From contig NZ_RBIQ01000007.1 of NCBI RefSeq assembly GCF_003634105.1, positions 744,001-808,000 of the forward strand: 64,000 nucleotides of DNA, in the 5' to 3' direction. Position numbers and translations under genes: made by a program. Under the pieces are notes generated by a model, which did no database searches, was not told the DNA's origin, and saw only the letters and a program-made list of their open reading frames with translations. Of this stretch, positions 1 through 8,428 are shown piece after piece. This DNA is from Maribacter vaceletii (GTDB lineage Bacteria; Bacteroidota; Bacteroidia; Flavobacteriales; Flavobacteriaceae). Position 1 is the stretch's first letter; every line of letters starts with the position of its first letter.

Positions 1-76
1 AATCTTCAACCAAAAAAGGAGCATCAAATTCCTTTTTAGTACTTTTCCTTACTCCTTGAAAGCTTTTAATTCCCAT
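1..76 (-). CDS. partial N-terminus of an unidentified protein running off the left edge
   Basis: An ATG on the minus strand at 76 opens a frame with no stop to the window edge (25 codons, starting MGIKSFQGVR and continuing through FDAPFLVED). The peptide looks protein-like and lacks a signal sequence. Only the start is visible, so no function is offered. It would be divergent from the epimerase gene at 272. It could also be a chance open frame. Confidence 0.4.
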   Translation of the reverse strand, partial: MGIKSFQGVRKSTKKEFDAPFLVED

Positions 77-271
77 ATACGTTATTTTTAGGTTGATTAC
101 TAAAGATATAAAAAAATATGAATTACGCAACAAATATTACTATTAATTGAATTAACATCACCATTAAAAAGATTTTGATACAAAATTCATATTCAAAAAA
201 TATTATACTTACAGTAACATAAAACAACTATATTACCGCTTATATTTACAATAAATAGTACTACAAACTAT

Positions 272-1078
272 ATGAAAAATATTGGAATTTTAGGCTGCGG
301 TTGGCTAGGATACCCACTAGCAAAAGAACTTTTAAAAAATGCGTATACTATATATGGTTCTACAACCACACATAGCAAAGTAGAAAAATTAAAAAATGAT
401 GGAATAAAAGCTTCCAAAATTATATTCTTTGAAAATAAAATTGAAGGAGACATTAGTACCTTTCTAAAACCCTTAGATATAGTAATTATTAATACTCCAC
501 CTAGACTAAGAGGAAAAAACAAAGAGAATTTTGTAAAAAAAATGACTCTCCTCCATAGAGAAATAAAAAAAGTAAAATGTTCTAAAATTATATTTATTAG
601 TAGTACTGCTGTTTACGGGAATGTAAGTGGAACAGTTACCGAAGAAAGTCCAACCCAAGCAAACACGGAATCTGGAAAACAATTACTCGTATGCGAAAAT
701 CTTTTCTTAGATGATCCTGAATTACAAACTACTATTATTAGGTTTGGTGGATTAATTGGACCGGATAGGCATCCTGTAACAATGCTTTCAGGGAAAGAAA
801 ACTTAACTAATGGAAATGCCCCTGTTAATTTAATTCATTTACAGGATTGTATCTCTATTATTAAAACTACTATTAATAAAGGTTGGTGGAATACCATTAT
901 GAATGCGGTACACCCATTACACCCAACTAAAAAAGAATATTATACGCAAGAAGCATTATTAAGGGGCATAAAACCCCCAAATTATATAACTTCTAATGAA
1001 GTAAACAACAAAAAAGTGGACTCTACTTGGCTAATAAATGTTAAAAAATACCATTTTCACACCTCTATTTATAGTTAA
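272..1078 (+). CDS. NAD(P)-dependent epimerase/dehydratase family protein (extended SDR)
   Basis: 268 residues. The N-terminal GILGCGWLG segment (residues 5-13) is the Rossmann dinucleotide-binding glycine motif. It is followed by INTPP (around 74) and by FISSTAVYG (around 107-115), which carries the Ser and Tyr expected at the active site of extended SDR enzymes. A YxxxK motif is not obvious, so catalysis may be atypical, as in the YeeZ-like and SDR_a5-like families that this length resembles. It is a cytoplasmic protein without signal peptide and is probably transcribed alone. The substrate is unknown; a nucleotide-sugar or a small metabolite are both possible. The family call is fairly sure, the function is not. 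Confidence 0.75.
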   Translation: MKNIGILGCGWLGYPLAKELLKNAYTIYGSTTTHSKVEKLKNDGIKASKIIFFENKIEGDISTFLKPLDIVIINTPPRLRGKNKENFVKKMTLLHREIKKVKCSKIIFISSTAVYGNVSGTVTEESPTQANTESGKQLLVCENLFLDDPELQTTIIRFGGLIGPDRHPVTMLSGKENLTNGNAPVNLIHLQDCISIIKTTINKGWWNTIMNAVHPLHPTKKEYYTQEALLRGIKPPNYITSNEVNNKKVDSTWLINVKKYHFHTSIYS

Positions 1079-1201
1079 AACACATCAAAACAAACGTTTT
1101 TCACAACAAAAAGAAGGATTTTGTGTTAATTATATACTTGAAAAACAGAAGTTTATCGATGAAATACATACCTTTATATTATATTTTTAAATATAAAAGC
1201 C

Positions 1202-1576
1202 ATGAAAAATTCAAGTTTAAAAAGGAGAATTTTACTGGATGTAGAAAACTTAATTTCTAGAAGTAGCTCCTTTCAAAAAAGTAGTTCAAAGTTTAACAAA
1301 CTACATGTTGCTATATTAAAAAAGCATTACAATGCAGCAGATGTTTCTATAGATTATAATAGAAACCGTGTTACTATGAATATCATTGTGGATGATAAAC
1401 AATATGATCCAAAAACAATAAATACAAACCTCAGTACAATCTACACAAATTTGTGTTTTGAAAATTTAAAAGATTTTTTAAACTCTTGTATAGAAAAGGA
1501 TACCAAAAGTTTAGCTTTTTATGCCAGCTTACTTAGAGCTTTTACAAAAAAAGAAATAAAACTTAGTGTTGTTTAA
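1202..1576 (+). CDS. hypothetical protein
   Basis: 124 residues, not recognised. The chain is basic at its N-terminus and polar throughout, with a Ser-rich stretch near residues 19-29 and a short beta-like segment (VTMNIIVDD, around 57-65). There is no signal peptide or membrane helix, so it is probably cytoplasmic. The gene stands alone between the epimerase and a TPR gene and is followed by a weak hairpin with a T-run at 1599-1631. Codon use and AT content match the neighbours, which supports a real gene. No function can be offered. Confidence 0.6.
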   Translation: MKNSSLKRRILLDVENLISRSSSFQKSSSKFNKLHVAILKKHYNAADVSIDYNRNRVTMNIIVDDKQYDPKTINTNLSTIYTNLCFENLKDFLNSCIEKDTKSLAFYASLLRAFTKKEIKLSVV

Positions 1577-1598
1577 ATTATTCACTAATAAATTATAG

Positions 1599-1631
1599 AA
1601 AAGGGGGTGCTTAAAGTATCCCTTTTTTTAT
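1599..1631 (+). terminator. weak rho-independent terminator
   Basis: An AAAAGGG / CCCTTTT stem with an imperfect inner stem is followed by a T-run, 22 bp after the stop of the 124-residue gene. Confidence 0.45.
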
Positions 1632-1708
1632 TAAAATGTGTTTTAAAGATAATATTAACAGATTACTCTAAATTATTTAATAGTTTAGTACACTAAATTT
1701 TAACAAAA

Positions 1709-2407
1709 ATGAAAAAGATATTTTTAGCCCTACTATTACTTATAGGCTTTTCTGCTATTGCACAAACTAAAACCGAATTACAAAAGCATTATGAAGCTTT
1801 TTATAAAGAAATGAGGCTACAAGGCGATGTAAATGGTGTTATTAATGCACTTACACATTTAAACGTTATTGCGCCTTCTAAACAAAGAAAAGACACCTTA
1901 GCGTTTATTTATGCTAATGACAATCAACATTTACAAGCATTAAACACCATAGGAATAGAAAAAATAGATACGGATTCTGATTTAGCTGTACAGGTAAAAG
2001 GGATTTCTTTAAAAGCATTAAACCAACCTAAAAGAGCATTAGAACAATTTGAAGTTTTAAACAAAAGGACTCCAAATGTTTATTTAGCTTATGAAATTGC
2101 TGATTTAAAAATACAAACTGGTGATAAAACTGGAGCTGCAACACATATAGAATATGGTATTACTAATGCTAAAGAAGATATGAAATATGCTTTTTATGAA
2201 CGCCAGCAACCTTACGAAGTACCTTTAAAAGCAGCTTTTTTACATTTAAAAGCTTTGGCAATTTATAAAGCAGATATGACTAATGTAGATGAAGCCATAG
2301 CTTTAATTGATCAAGCTCTTGCTATAGATCCAAAATTTAACTTAGCTAGTTTAAGTAAACAAGCCTTGGTAGCCAGAAAAGAAAAACCTACTGAAAATAA
2401 TAAATAA
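1709..2407 (+). CDS. secreted or periplasmic TPR-like protein
   Basis: 232 residues. Residues 1-18 form a signal peptide ending in SAIAQ, the common Flavobacteria cleavage context, so the product is exported. The rest is helical with TPR-like units. One clear example is ALNQPKRALEQFEVL (around 107-121), and another is the last repeat, where EAIALIDQALAIDPK (around 196-210) has the usual TPR Ala and Pro positions. Such proteins are usually protein-interaction scaffolds. It is probably monocistronic, and a strong terminator follows 22 bp after the stop. The partner is unknown. Confidence 0.7.
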   Translation: MKKIFLALLLLIGFSAIAQTKTELQKHYEAFYKEMRLQGDVNGVINALTHLNVIAPSKQRKDTLAFIYANDNQHLQALNTIGIEKIDTDSDLAVQVKGISLKALNQPKRALEQFEVLNKRTPNVYLAYEIADLKIQTGDKTGAATHIEYGITNAKEDMKYAFYERQQPYEVPLKAAFLHLKALAIYKADMTNVDEAIALIDQALAIDPKFNLASLSKQALVARKEKPTENNK

Positions 2408-2429
2408 TAAACACCTATTAATAGGCATT

Positions 2430-2462
2430 AAAAAAGGGAAAAGCTTTGCTTTTCCCTTTTTT
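2430..2462. terminator. strong rho-independent terminator, probably bidirectional
   Basis: A perfect 15-bp inverted repeat (2430-2444 and 2448-2462) with a 3-nt TTT loop, rich in A on the left arm and T on the right arm. It lies between convergent genes (TPR gene on plus, SnoaL-like gene on minus), so it can end transcription from both sides. Confidence 0.9.
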
Positions 2463-2464
2463 AT

Positions 2465-2562
2465 TTACTCGATAATCGAGATTTAAATGCTCCGAGGCTT
2501 GCCTCGAAATCAAAATCAGTTTCCTATAAATACCTCGTGGGCTTGCCCCGAGGTAGTTTACT
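2465..2562. repeat. 98-bp palindromic interspersed repeat, copy 1
   Basis: The first 52 bases (2465-2516) are identical to the reverse complement of 53688-53739, and the rest matches with a few changes and two small indels. The element contains three dyads: CTCGATAATCGAG (2468-2480), CCGAGGCTTGCCTCG (2492-2506) and CCTCG...CCCCGAGG (2533-2553). It lies between two convergent genes, and its right end overlaps the stop codon of the SnoaL-like gene. It resembles REP/BIME intergenic elements. No transposase is present beside it. Confidence 0.9.
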
Positions 2563-3040
2563 TATGTTCTAGAGCAGTTTTCTCTACTTTTTTTAATAAA
2601 ACAACTTCTTTAATTTTCTCATTAGGAATAGTAATAGACAACACATAATGTGCAATTTTCCACTGTCCGCCAACTTTATTTACTACTCCAGAGCCTCTAC
2701 AAATACCCATTTGTGTATTTAAAAGCTCATCAAACCAAGCAATATTCTTTTCTGTGCTATAAATATTTCTTTCTATAGTAGTAAAACTCCAAGCTTTTCC
2801 ATTATTAAAATAGGGCTTGCAAAACTCTTTAAATTCCTTGTTTTGCCAATTCTCAGTAGCATCCGTACCAACAAAAACAGCATCATTGGTCATTTTTCCA
2901 AAATACGCATCAAAATTTGCATCTGCAGCTGCTTGGTGCCATGCAGTTACTAGGGCATTTATTTGTTTTTTTTTAGTTTGTGAAAAAGAATAAAACATTC
3001 CCAAACACATGCACAAAACAAAAAGTAGACTATTCTTCAT
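2558..3040 (-). CDS. exported SnoaL/NTF2-like domain protein
   Basis: 160 residues. Residues 1-20 form a signal peptide ending SFSQ. The body starts with a helix (VTAWHQAAADANFDAYF, around 30-46), continues with the MTNDAVFVGTDATE segment, then reaches a VNKVGGQWKIAHYV strand near 122-135. This is the usual layout of the SnoaL_3/ketosteroid-isomerase-like cone fold. Members often bind small hydrophobic ligands, and many have no known reaction. The start codon lies inside the end of the upstream lipoprotein gene (11-bp overlap), so the two are probably translationally coupled. Its stop codon lies at the edge of the palindromic repeat. Confidence 0.75.
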   Translation of the reverse strand: MKNSLLFVLCMCLGMFYSFSQTKKKQINALVTAWHQAAADANFDAYFGKMTNDAVFVGTDATENWQNKEFKEFCKPYFNNGKAWSFTTIERNIYSTEKNIAWFDELLNTQMGICRGSGVVNKVGGQWKIAHYVLSITIPNEKIKEVVLLKKVEKTALEHK

Positions 3041-3527
3041 CTAGAATAAGTTTATTATTTAATGTATTATTAAGCAACACATTAAATTGATTACGCATAG
3101 CATTATATGCATTTATAAATTCTATGACAGATTCTTCCGCGTTTATTTGGTATTCTAAATCGCCTTTGGTTTTTAATAGATACGTAAGCGCTATTTTTTG
3201 TCTACTCTTTACTTGGGGTAAATTAAACTCTTCTGGATATGTAGATTTTGCTAGTAACTTCTGTTTTTCTATTAAATCTTCTATTATTAAAATTAAATCT
3301 TCTTTTCCTTCTACATCATAAATAGGGTCAAAACTAGAGTCAAAAGCATTAAATTCTGGCCACGCACTTAAAATAGTGGCCGCTTTACTAGCAACAGTTA
3401 GCTTTTTAGGCCATTTTGTAGTTTCTATTTTAACTATCTGATTCTGTGTAGAACTAACTTCTTTTTCTTTAGTGTTACAGCTAAAAAAAGTCAAAAAAAG
3501 AGCTCCTAAAATAAATACGCTTCTCAT
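3030..3527 (-). CDS. small lipoprotein of unknown function
   Basis: 165 residues from the ATG at 3527. A longer frame from a TTG at 3542 is possible, but the ATG puts the signal sequence MRSVFILGALFLTFFSC right at the N-terminus with the lipobox Cys at 17. Past the Cys, KEKEVSS is charged, then comes a helical domain of about 130 residues with no motif I recognise. The product is predicted to be membrane-anchored. It overlaps the SnoaL-like gene by 11 bp and is probably its operon partner. The pairing suggests a shared envelope role, but nothing more can be said. Confidence 0.7.
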   Translation of the reverse strand: MRSVFILGALFLTFFSCNTKEKEVSSTQNQIVKIETTKWPKKLTVASKAATILSAWPEFNAFDSSFDPIYDVEGKEDLILIIEDLIEKQKLLAKSTYPEEFNLPQVKSRQKIALTYLLKTKGDLEYQINAEESVIEFINAYNAMRNQFNVLLNNTLNNKLILDEE

Positions 3528-3583
3528 ACTACGAAGGTACAAATTTTAGGAGCAGATTTAATAATCTTCCTAGTATAGAAATT

Positions 3584-4972
3584 TTATTTTACAGTACTGC
3601 TCGAAAATTTAAGTTTGTTTTCAATAGCAACAATCATACTATTTGCAATATCCTTTCCTGTTGCATTTTCTATACCTTCTAAACCAGGAGAAGAGTTAAC
3701 TTCTAGTAATAAAGGCCCTTTATTAGACCTAATAATATCTACCCCTGCAACAGCAAGTCTTAAGGCTTTTGCAGCTTTAATAGCTAGCTTTTTTTCTTCT
3801 AATGTAATTTTTACAACAGATGCTTTTCCCCCTTGATGAATATTAGCTCTAAACTCTCCTTTTTGTGCTTGTCTTTGCATAGAAGCAACTACTTTACCAT
3901 TAACCACAAAACAACGTATGTCTTGCCCATTTGCTTCTTTAATAAACTCTTGGACTAAGATATTTGTTTGTACACTTTTAAAAGCGTTAATTACACTTTC
4001 TGCAGCTTTATTAGTTTCTGCTAAAACCACACCCTTACCTTGGGTACTTTCTAATAGCTTTATTATTAATGGTGCTCCATTTACCATACGTATTAAGTCT
4101 TTAGTATCCATTGGAGATTTTGCAAAGCCAGTTATTGGTATTTGTATATCATTTTTAGAAAATAATTGCGATGCAAATAACTTATCTCTAGACTGTGTAA
4201 TTGCTTCCGCAGAATTTTGACAATACGCCCCTAAAAAATCGAACTGACGAATAAGTGCACAACCGTAAAAAGTAACTGCTGGTTTAATTCTTGGTATAAC
4301 AGCATCAAAATCATTTAAAATAGCACCTCCTCTATAACGCATTTCTGGAGACTTGGCATCTAATTTCATATATGCCTGCTCTACATTTAAAAATACAATT
4401 TCATGGCCTCTAGCCTCGGCAGCTTCTATAATTCTTTTATTACTATATAACTTTGGGTTACTTGCTAACAGCGCAATTTTTAATCCCGTTTTTTCTTTAA
4501 AATAGGCTTTATACTTTTCATCTATCTCTTCTTTTGTAAAATTTTGGATTAAATAGTTCTCTGCAGAGTTTACCATAAATCTCTGGTTAATTGCTTCTCT
4601 ACCTAAGAGCATTCTAAACTCCATAGTATCTCTATTAGCCAGTGTTAGTTCTATTTCAAAAACTCCATCTCCTAAAGTAACGGCTGTTTTAATTACTAAA
4701 CGCTCTTCAGAAATTCCGGAAGAACTTTTTACCATTCTACGATCTACTAATTTAGCATCACATTCTATAGTTATACTTCTATTTTCCTGAAGCGGATTAA
4801 TATCAAACTTAACCCATTCTTCTGCTCCTTTGGAATACACTTTAATATTTGTGGCTTGTATAGACGAGGTTTTTGCACCAGAATCTACCCTAGCTTTTAT
4901 TGCAGGAACTCCTAAATCTTTAAAAACACACCATTCCTCACTACCTATAATTCCTAAATTACTTACTGCCAT
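3584..4972 (-). CDS. rimK: RimK-type ATP-grasp ligase with N-terminal retropepsin-like (RimB-like) domain
   Basis: 462 residues. Residues 1-140 resemble the RimB-type 'ATP-dependent zinc protease' domain, with the ARVDSGAKTSS segment (28-38) placed like the DSGA motif of retropepsin-like proteases. From about 165 a RimK-like ATP-grasp ligase follows: the pre-ATP-grasp domain (KIALLASNPKLY), the IIKLLESTQGKGV nucleotide-binding loop, VQEFI, DIRCFVVNG and the metal-binding LLLEVNSSPGLEG near the C-terminus. Characterised RimK adds glutamate to the C-terminus of ribosomal protein S6; related enzymes use other acceptors. In many bacteria these domains are separate neighbouring genes. The acceptor cannot be told from the sequence. 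Confidence 0.85.
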   Translation of the reverse strand: MAVSNLGIIGSEEWCVFKDLGVPAIKARVDSGAKTSSIQATNIKVYSKGAEEWVKFDINPLQENRSITIECDAKLVDRRMVKSSSGISEERLVIKTAVTLGDGVFEIELTLANRDTMEFRMLLGREAINQRFMVNSAENYLIQNFTKEEIDEKYKAYFKEKTGLKIALLASNPKLYSNKRIIEAAEARGHEIVFLNVEQAYMKLDAKSPEMRYRGGAILNDFDAVIPRIKPAVTFYGCALIRQFDFLGAYCQNSAEAITQSRDKLFASQLFSKNDIQIPITGFAKSPMDTKDLIRMVNGAPLIIKLLESTQGKGVVLAETNKAAESVINAFKSVQTNILVQEFIKEANGQDIRCFVVNGKVVASMQRQAQKGEFRANIHQGGKASVVKITLEEKKLAIKAAKALRLAVAGVDIIRSNKGPLLLEVNSSPGLEGIENATGKDIANSMIVAIENKLKFSSSTVK

Positions 4973-5180
4973 AAATTATATTCTTAAATTTTATTAAAAA
5001 ATACTCTCTTAAAAGTACTCTTATTTTGTCTAGAAAAACACAAAAAATAGTGTTCCGTTTTTTTTGGCAAATGAAAACAAAAAAAAGGAAATTCAATACT
5101 ATTAATTAAAAAAATGAAGTAATATAATCTTCTCTTAACAAAAGAAAACATAAGAGATAAAAAGTGTTTTATGTATATAA

Positions 5181-5208
5181 AAAAAGGCTGCATAAATGCA
5201 GCCTTTTT
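5181..5208. terminator. strong rho-independent terminator after glpD
   Basis: A perfect 13-bp inverted repeat (5181-5193 and 5196-5208) with an AA loop, flanked by A on the left and T on the right. It lies 18 bp past the glpD stop on the minus strand and so ends the alpha-galactosidase/symporter/glpK/glpD unit. Confidence 0.9.
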
Positions 5209-5226
5209 AAACTTAAAAATAGGAGA

Positions 5227-6876
5227 TTAAAATTCTGAATGTTTTGCTATTTCGGATAACATAGTTTTACGAAACTCTTCTATTTGAGAATCTGAATAAT
5301 TAAAAATTGTACTAAATTCTAGCAGCACTCTTTCTAAATACATTTTTATACTATCTATATCAAAATACAAACGCCCAGTTCTTCTAACAAAAAAATCTAT
5401 TGGTGTTGCTACCATTTCATTTTGCACGCAAAAATCTAATTCTGCTAATAGTAGTTTTTCTTCAATATCCTTTCCTATTTTAGTATTAAAATTAGCTATT
5501 ATTTGTTCCGATTGTTTCCCATAAGTAGTTGTTAAATACCAAGCCGTATAAGGCTCAAAACCGTATTCTTCTAGGTCTTTTGTTAACTTTTTTATGTATT
5601 TTTTTACTTCTTTATATTTTTTCCATGGACCACCGGTTAAAGGTATTTTATCTGTAAATACATCTTTGTAATTTACTTGTGTTTCTTTTTCTAGTTTTTT
5701 CTGAACTTTATCTACAACTCTTTCTGCCATTTTTCTATAACCAGTAAGCTTACCGCCTGCCATACTAATAAGACCCGTATCCGAAATAAATATCTCATCT
5801 TTTCTAGAAAGTTCTGAAGGAGATTTACCCTCTTCATGAATTAATGGTCGTAATCCTGCCCAAGAAGAAGCAATATCTTTACGCTCCAAATTAACTGCAG
5901 GAAACATATTATTTATAGCACTTAATAAATAATCGGCATCTTCTACAGTTGCCATTACTTCATTCTTATCTAAAGTATAATTTGTATCTGTAGTACCCGC
6001 GTAAGTGATTTTACCTCTTGGAATAGCAAACATCATACGGCCATCTGGAATATCAAAATAAACAGATTGTTTTAATGGCAATTTATCTTTTGGAAATACT
6101 AAATGCACTCCTTTGGTAAGGTGTAATTGTTTTCCTTTTTTAGAATGATTAACTTCTCTAAGTTCATCTACCCATGGGCCAGCAGCATTTATAACAAATT
6201 TAGTTTTTATGCTATACTCTTCTCCACTTAATTGGTCTTTAACTTTTACTCCTTTAATTTGCTTCTTAGCATATATAAAATCTTGTACTTGAGTATAGTT
6301 TAAAGGTGTGCTTCCGTAGTTTATTGCTGTTTTAATATTTTCTAAGGTTAACCTTGCATCATCTGTCCTATATTCTGCATAATATCCAGAACCTTTTAAA
6401 ATTTTCTCTGGTAATAATGGCTCTAATTCTAAGGTTTCCTCCTTATTCATCATCTTACGCTTATCATCACCTTCTACATTGGCTAGAATGTCGTAAACTT
6501 TTAATCCAATAGAAGTCATCCACTCTCCGTAAGAACCATTTTCTATTAATGGTAAGAGCATTTTTTCTGGTATAACTAAATGTGGCGCTAGTTTATGAAC
6601 AATAGCTCGTTCTGTACCTACTTCTTTAACCAAAGAAAGCTCAAACTGTTTTAAATATCGCAGTCCGCCATGAATTAATTTTGATGATTTACTACTTGTT
6701 CCTGAAGCAAAATCTCCTTTTTCTACTAATGCTACCTTCATTCCTCTAGAAGAGGCATCTAAAAGTATTCCCGCACCAGTAATTCCGCCACCAATAACTA
6801 CCAAATCGTATTCCTCTTCTTTTAGTTCGGATACAATTTTATCTCTATTAAGATTTGTAAATTTTATATTTTTCAT
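5227..6876 (-). CDS. glpD: glycerol-3-phosphate dehydrogenase, FAD-dependent (aerobic type)
   Basis: 549 residues, near the usual family length. The N-terminal FAD motif GGGITGAGI (around 29-37) is followed by the family-typical GTSSKSSKLIHGGLRYL segment. INAAGPWVDEL (around 228-238) and TDTNY are also typical, and the C-terminal helical domain is present. The enzyme oxidises glycerol-3-phosphate to dihydroxyacetone phosphate and passes electrons to quinone at the inner membrane. It is the last gene of a minus-strand operon, 39 bp after glpK, and completes glycerol assimilation. With the alpha-galactosidase upstream, the glycerol is probably released from a galactosyl-glycerol (inference). 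Confidence 0.95.
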   Translation of the reverse strand: MKNIKFTNLNRDKIVSELKEEEYDLVVIGGGITGAGILLDASSRGMKVALVEKGDFASGTSSKSSKLIHGGLRYLKQFELSLVKEVGTERAIVHKLAPHLVIPEKMLLPLIENGSYGEWMTSIGLKVYDILANVEGDDKRKMMNKEETLELEPLLPEKILKGSGYYAEYRTDDARLTLENIKTAINYGSTPLNYTQVQDFIYAKKQIKGVKVKDQLSGEEYSIKTKFVINAAGPWVDELREVNHSKKGKQLHLTKGVHLVFPKDKLPLKQSVYFDIPDGRMMFAIPRGKITYAGTTDTNYTLDKNEVMATVEDADYLLSAINNMFPAVNLERKDIASSWAGLRPLIHEEGKSPSELSRKDEIFISDTGLISMAGGKLTGYRKMAERVVDKVQKKLEKETQVNYKDVFTDKIPLTGGPWKKYKEVKKYIKKLTKDLEEYGFEPYTAWYLTTTYGKQSEQIIANFNTKIGKDIEEKLLLAELDFCVQNEMVATPIDFFVRRTGRLYFDIDSIKMYLERVLLEFSTIFNYSDSQIEEFRKTMLSEIAKHSEF

Positions 6877-6915
6877 ACCTATGAAACTTATCTAATATAT
6901 AGTTAGACAAGCTAT

Positions 6916-8409
6916 TTATTTTTTGTTATTATCCCAGTTCATTGTACGTTTTACAGCTTTTTTCCAGCCCTTGTACATTTTTTTTCTTTGTTTTTTAGTA
7001 AAGGTAGGTTCAAAAACTTGGTCTACATTTTTACTTTCTAAAACATCTTCTTGCGTCCATATTCCTACTGTTATTCCTGCCATATAAGCTGCTCCTAAAG
7101 CTGTAGATTCTATAGACTTTGGTCTTACAACCTCTTTATTTAATAAGTTAGATTGAAACTGCATTAAATAATTATTTGCTGCAGCACCACCATCTACTTT
7201 TAGTCTTTTTAAATTAAAACCAGCATCGGCCTGCATGGCATCCAAAATATCTCTGGTTTGGTAAGCTAAGCTATCTAGAGTTGCTTTTATAATATGCCTA
7301 GAACCTGTATCTCTCGTTAACCCAAAAATGGCTCCTTTAGAATACATATCCCAATAAGGAGCTCCTAAACCTGCAAATGCAGGAACAACATACACTGGGT
7401 TTTCTCCTTCTAAGTCTTCTGCTATTTGTTGTGTTTCTTTTGCCGACTCTATTAACCTCATCTCATCTCTTAGCCATTGTACTGCTGCACCAGCAATAAA
7501 AATACTACCTTCTAAAGCATAGGTTACTTTTCCTTCTAGTCCCCATGCAATTGTAGTAAGCAAACCATTATTAGAATACTGTGGTTTTTTACCTGTATTC
7601 ATTAGTAAAAAACAACCTGTACCATACGTATTTTTAGCTTCCCCTTTTTTTAAGCAAGCTTGCCCAAATAATGCTGCTTGCTGGTCTCCTAATACACTTG
7701 CAATTGGAATTTTTACTCCTTTAATTTCATACTCTCCAAAAATACTAGAAGACGGTTTTACTTCTGGAAGCATATTTCTTGGAATTTGTAACTCTTCTAA
7801 AAGTTTAGCATCCCAAGAAAGTGTATTTATATTATATAGTAAGGTTCTAGAAGCATTTGTATAATCTGTTACATGCTGCTCCCCGTTAGTTAAATTCCAA
7901 ATTAGCCAAGAATCTACCGTGCCAAAACGTAATTTACCTTGTTGAGCTTTTTCTTTGGATCCCTCTACATTATCTAGAATCCATTTAATTTTTGTTCCAG
8001 AAAAATAAGAATCTACAACTAAGCCTGTATTTTCTCTTATATATTTTGTAAATCCCTTTTCTTTTAAAACCTCACAATACTCACTTGTTCTTTTATCTTG
8101 CCAAACTATAGCATTATAAATTGGTTCCCCTGTATCTGCATCCCAAACTATAGTAGTTTCTCTTTGGTTTGTAATACCTATTGCAGAAATGTTTTTTACA
8201 TCGACTTTAGTGCTCTCTATTAATTTATGACAAACACGTAATTGTGACTCTAAAATTTGCTTAGGGTTATGTTCTACCCATCCAGATTTAGGATAAATTT
8301 GTTCAAATTCTTCTTGTTCTATTTGTATAATTTGCCCATTCTTATCTACCAATAAGGCTCTGGAACTTGTAGTTCCTTGGTCTAAGGAAATGATGTAAGA
8401 ATTTTCCAT
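6916..8409 (-). CDS. glpK: glycerol kinase
   Basis: 497 residues, matching the normal length of about 500. The N-terminal phosphate-binding motif [11 protein letters not shown] (10-20), GITNQRETT (around 83-91), IVWQDKRT, the [13 protein letters not shown] block and the C-terminal [16 protein letters not shown] signature are all typical of FGGY-family glycerol kinases. It phosphorylates glycerol to sn-glycerol-3-phosphate in the cytoplasm. It sits between the symporter (19 bp upstream) and glpD. No GlpF facilitator gene is nearby, consistent with glycerol being made inside the cell from a glycoside rather than taken up free (inference). Confidence 0.96.
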   Translation of the reverse strand: MENSYIISLDQGTTSSRALLVDKNGQIIQIEQEEFEQIYPKSGWVEHNPKQILESQLRVCHKLIESTKVDVKNISAIGITNQRETTIVWDADTGEPIYNAIVWQDKRTSEYCEVLKEKGFTKYIRENTGLVVDSYFSGTKIKWILDNVEGSKEKAQQGKLRFGTVDSWLIWNLTNGEQHVTDYTNASRTLLYNINTLSWDAKLLEELQIPRNMLPEVKPSSSIFGEYEIKGVKIPIASVLGDQQAALFGQACLKKGEAKNTYGTGCFLLMNTGKKPQYSNNGLLTTIAWGLEGKVTYALEGSIFIAGAAVQWLRDEMRLIESAKETQQIAEDLEGENPVYVVPAFAGLGAPYWDMYSKGAIFGLTRDTGSRHIIKATLDSLAYQTRDILDAMQADAGFNLKRLKVDGGAAANNYLMQFQSNLLNKEVVRPKSIESTALGAAYMAGITVGIWTQEDVLESKNVDQVFEPTFTKKQRKKMYKGWKKAVKRTMNWDNNKK

Positions 8410-8428
8410 AATGAAACTATTATCGGTT

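Noticed and set aside
268-522. 84-codon frame on the minus strand
   Set aside because: It lies inside the epimerase gene, opposite strand, with composition of an antisense shadow.
4984-5193. 69-codon frame on the minus strand between glpD and the RimK gene
   Set aside because: It overlaps the glpD terminator hairpin and is very rich in Phe and Lys; no sign of a real gene.
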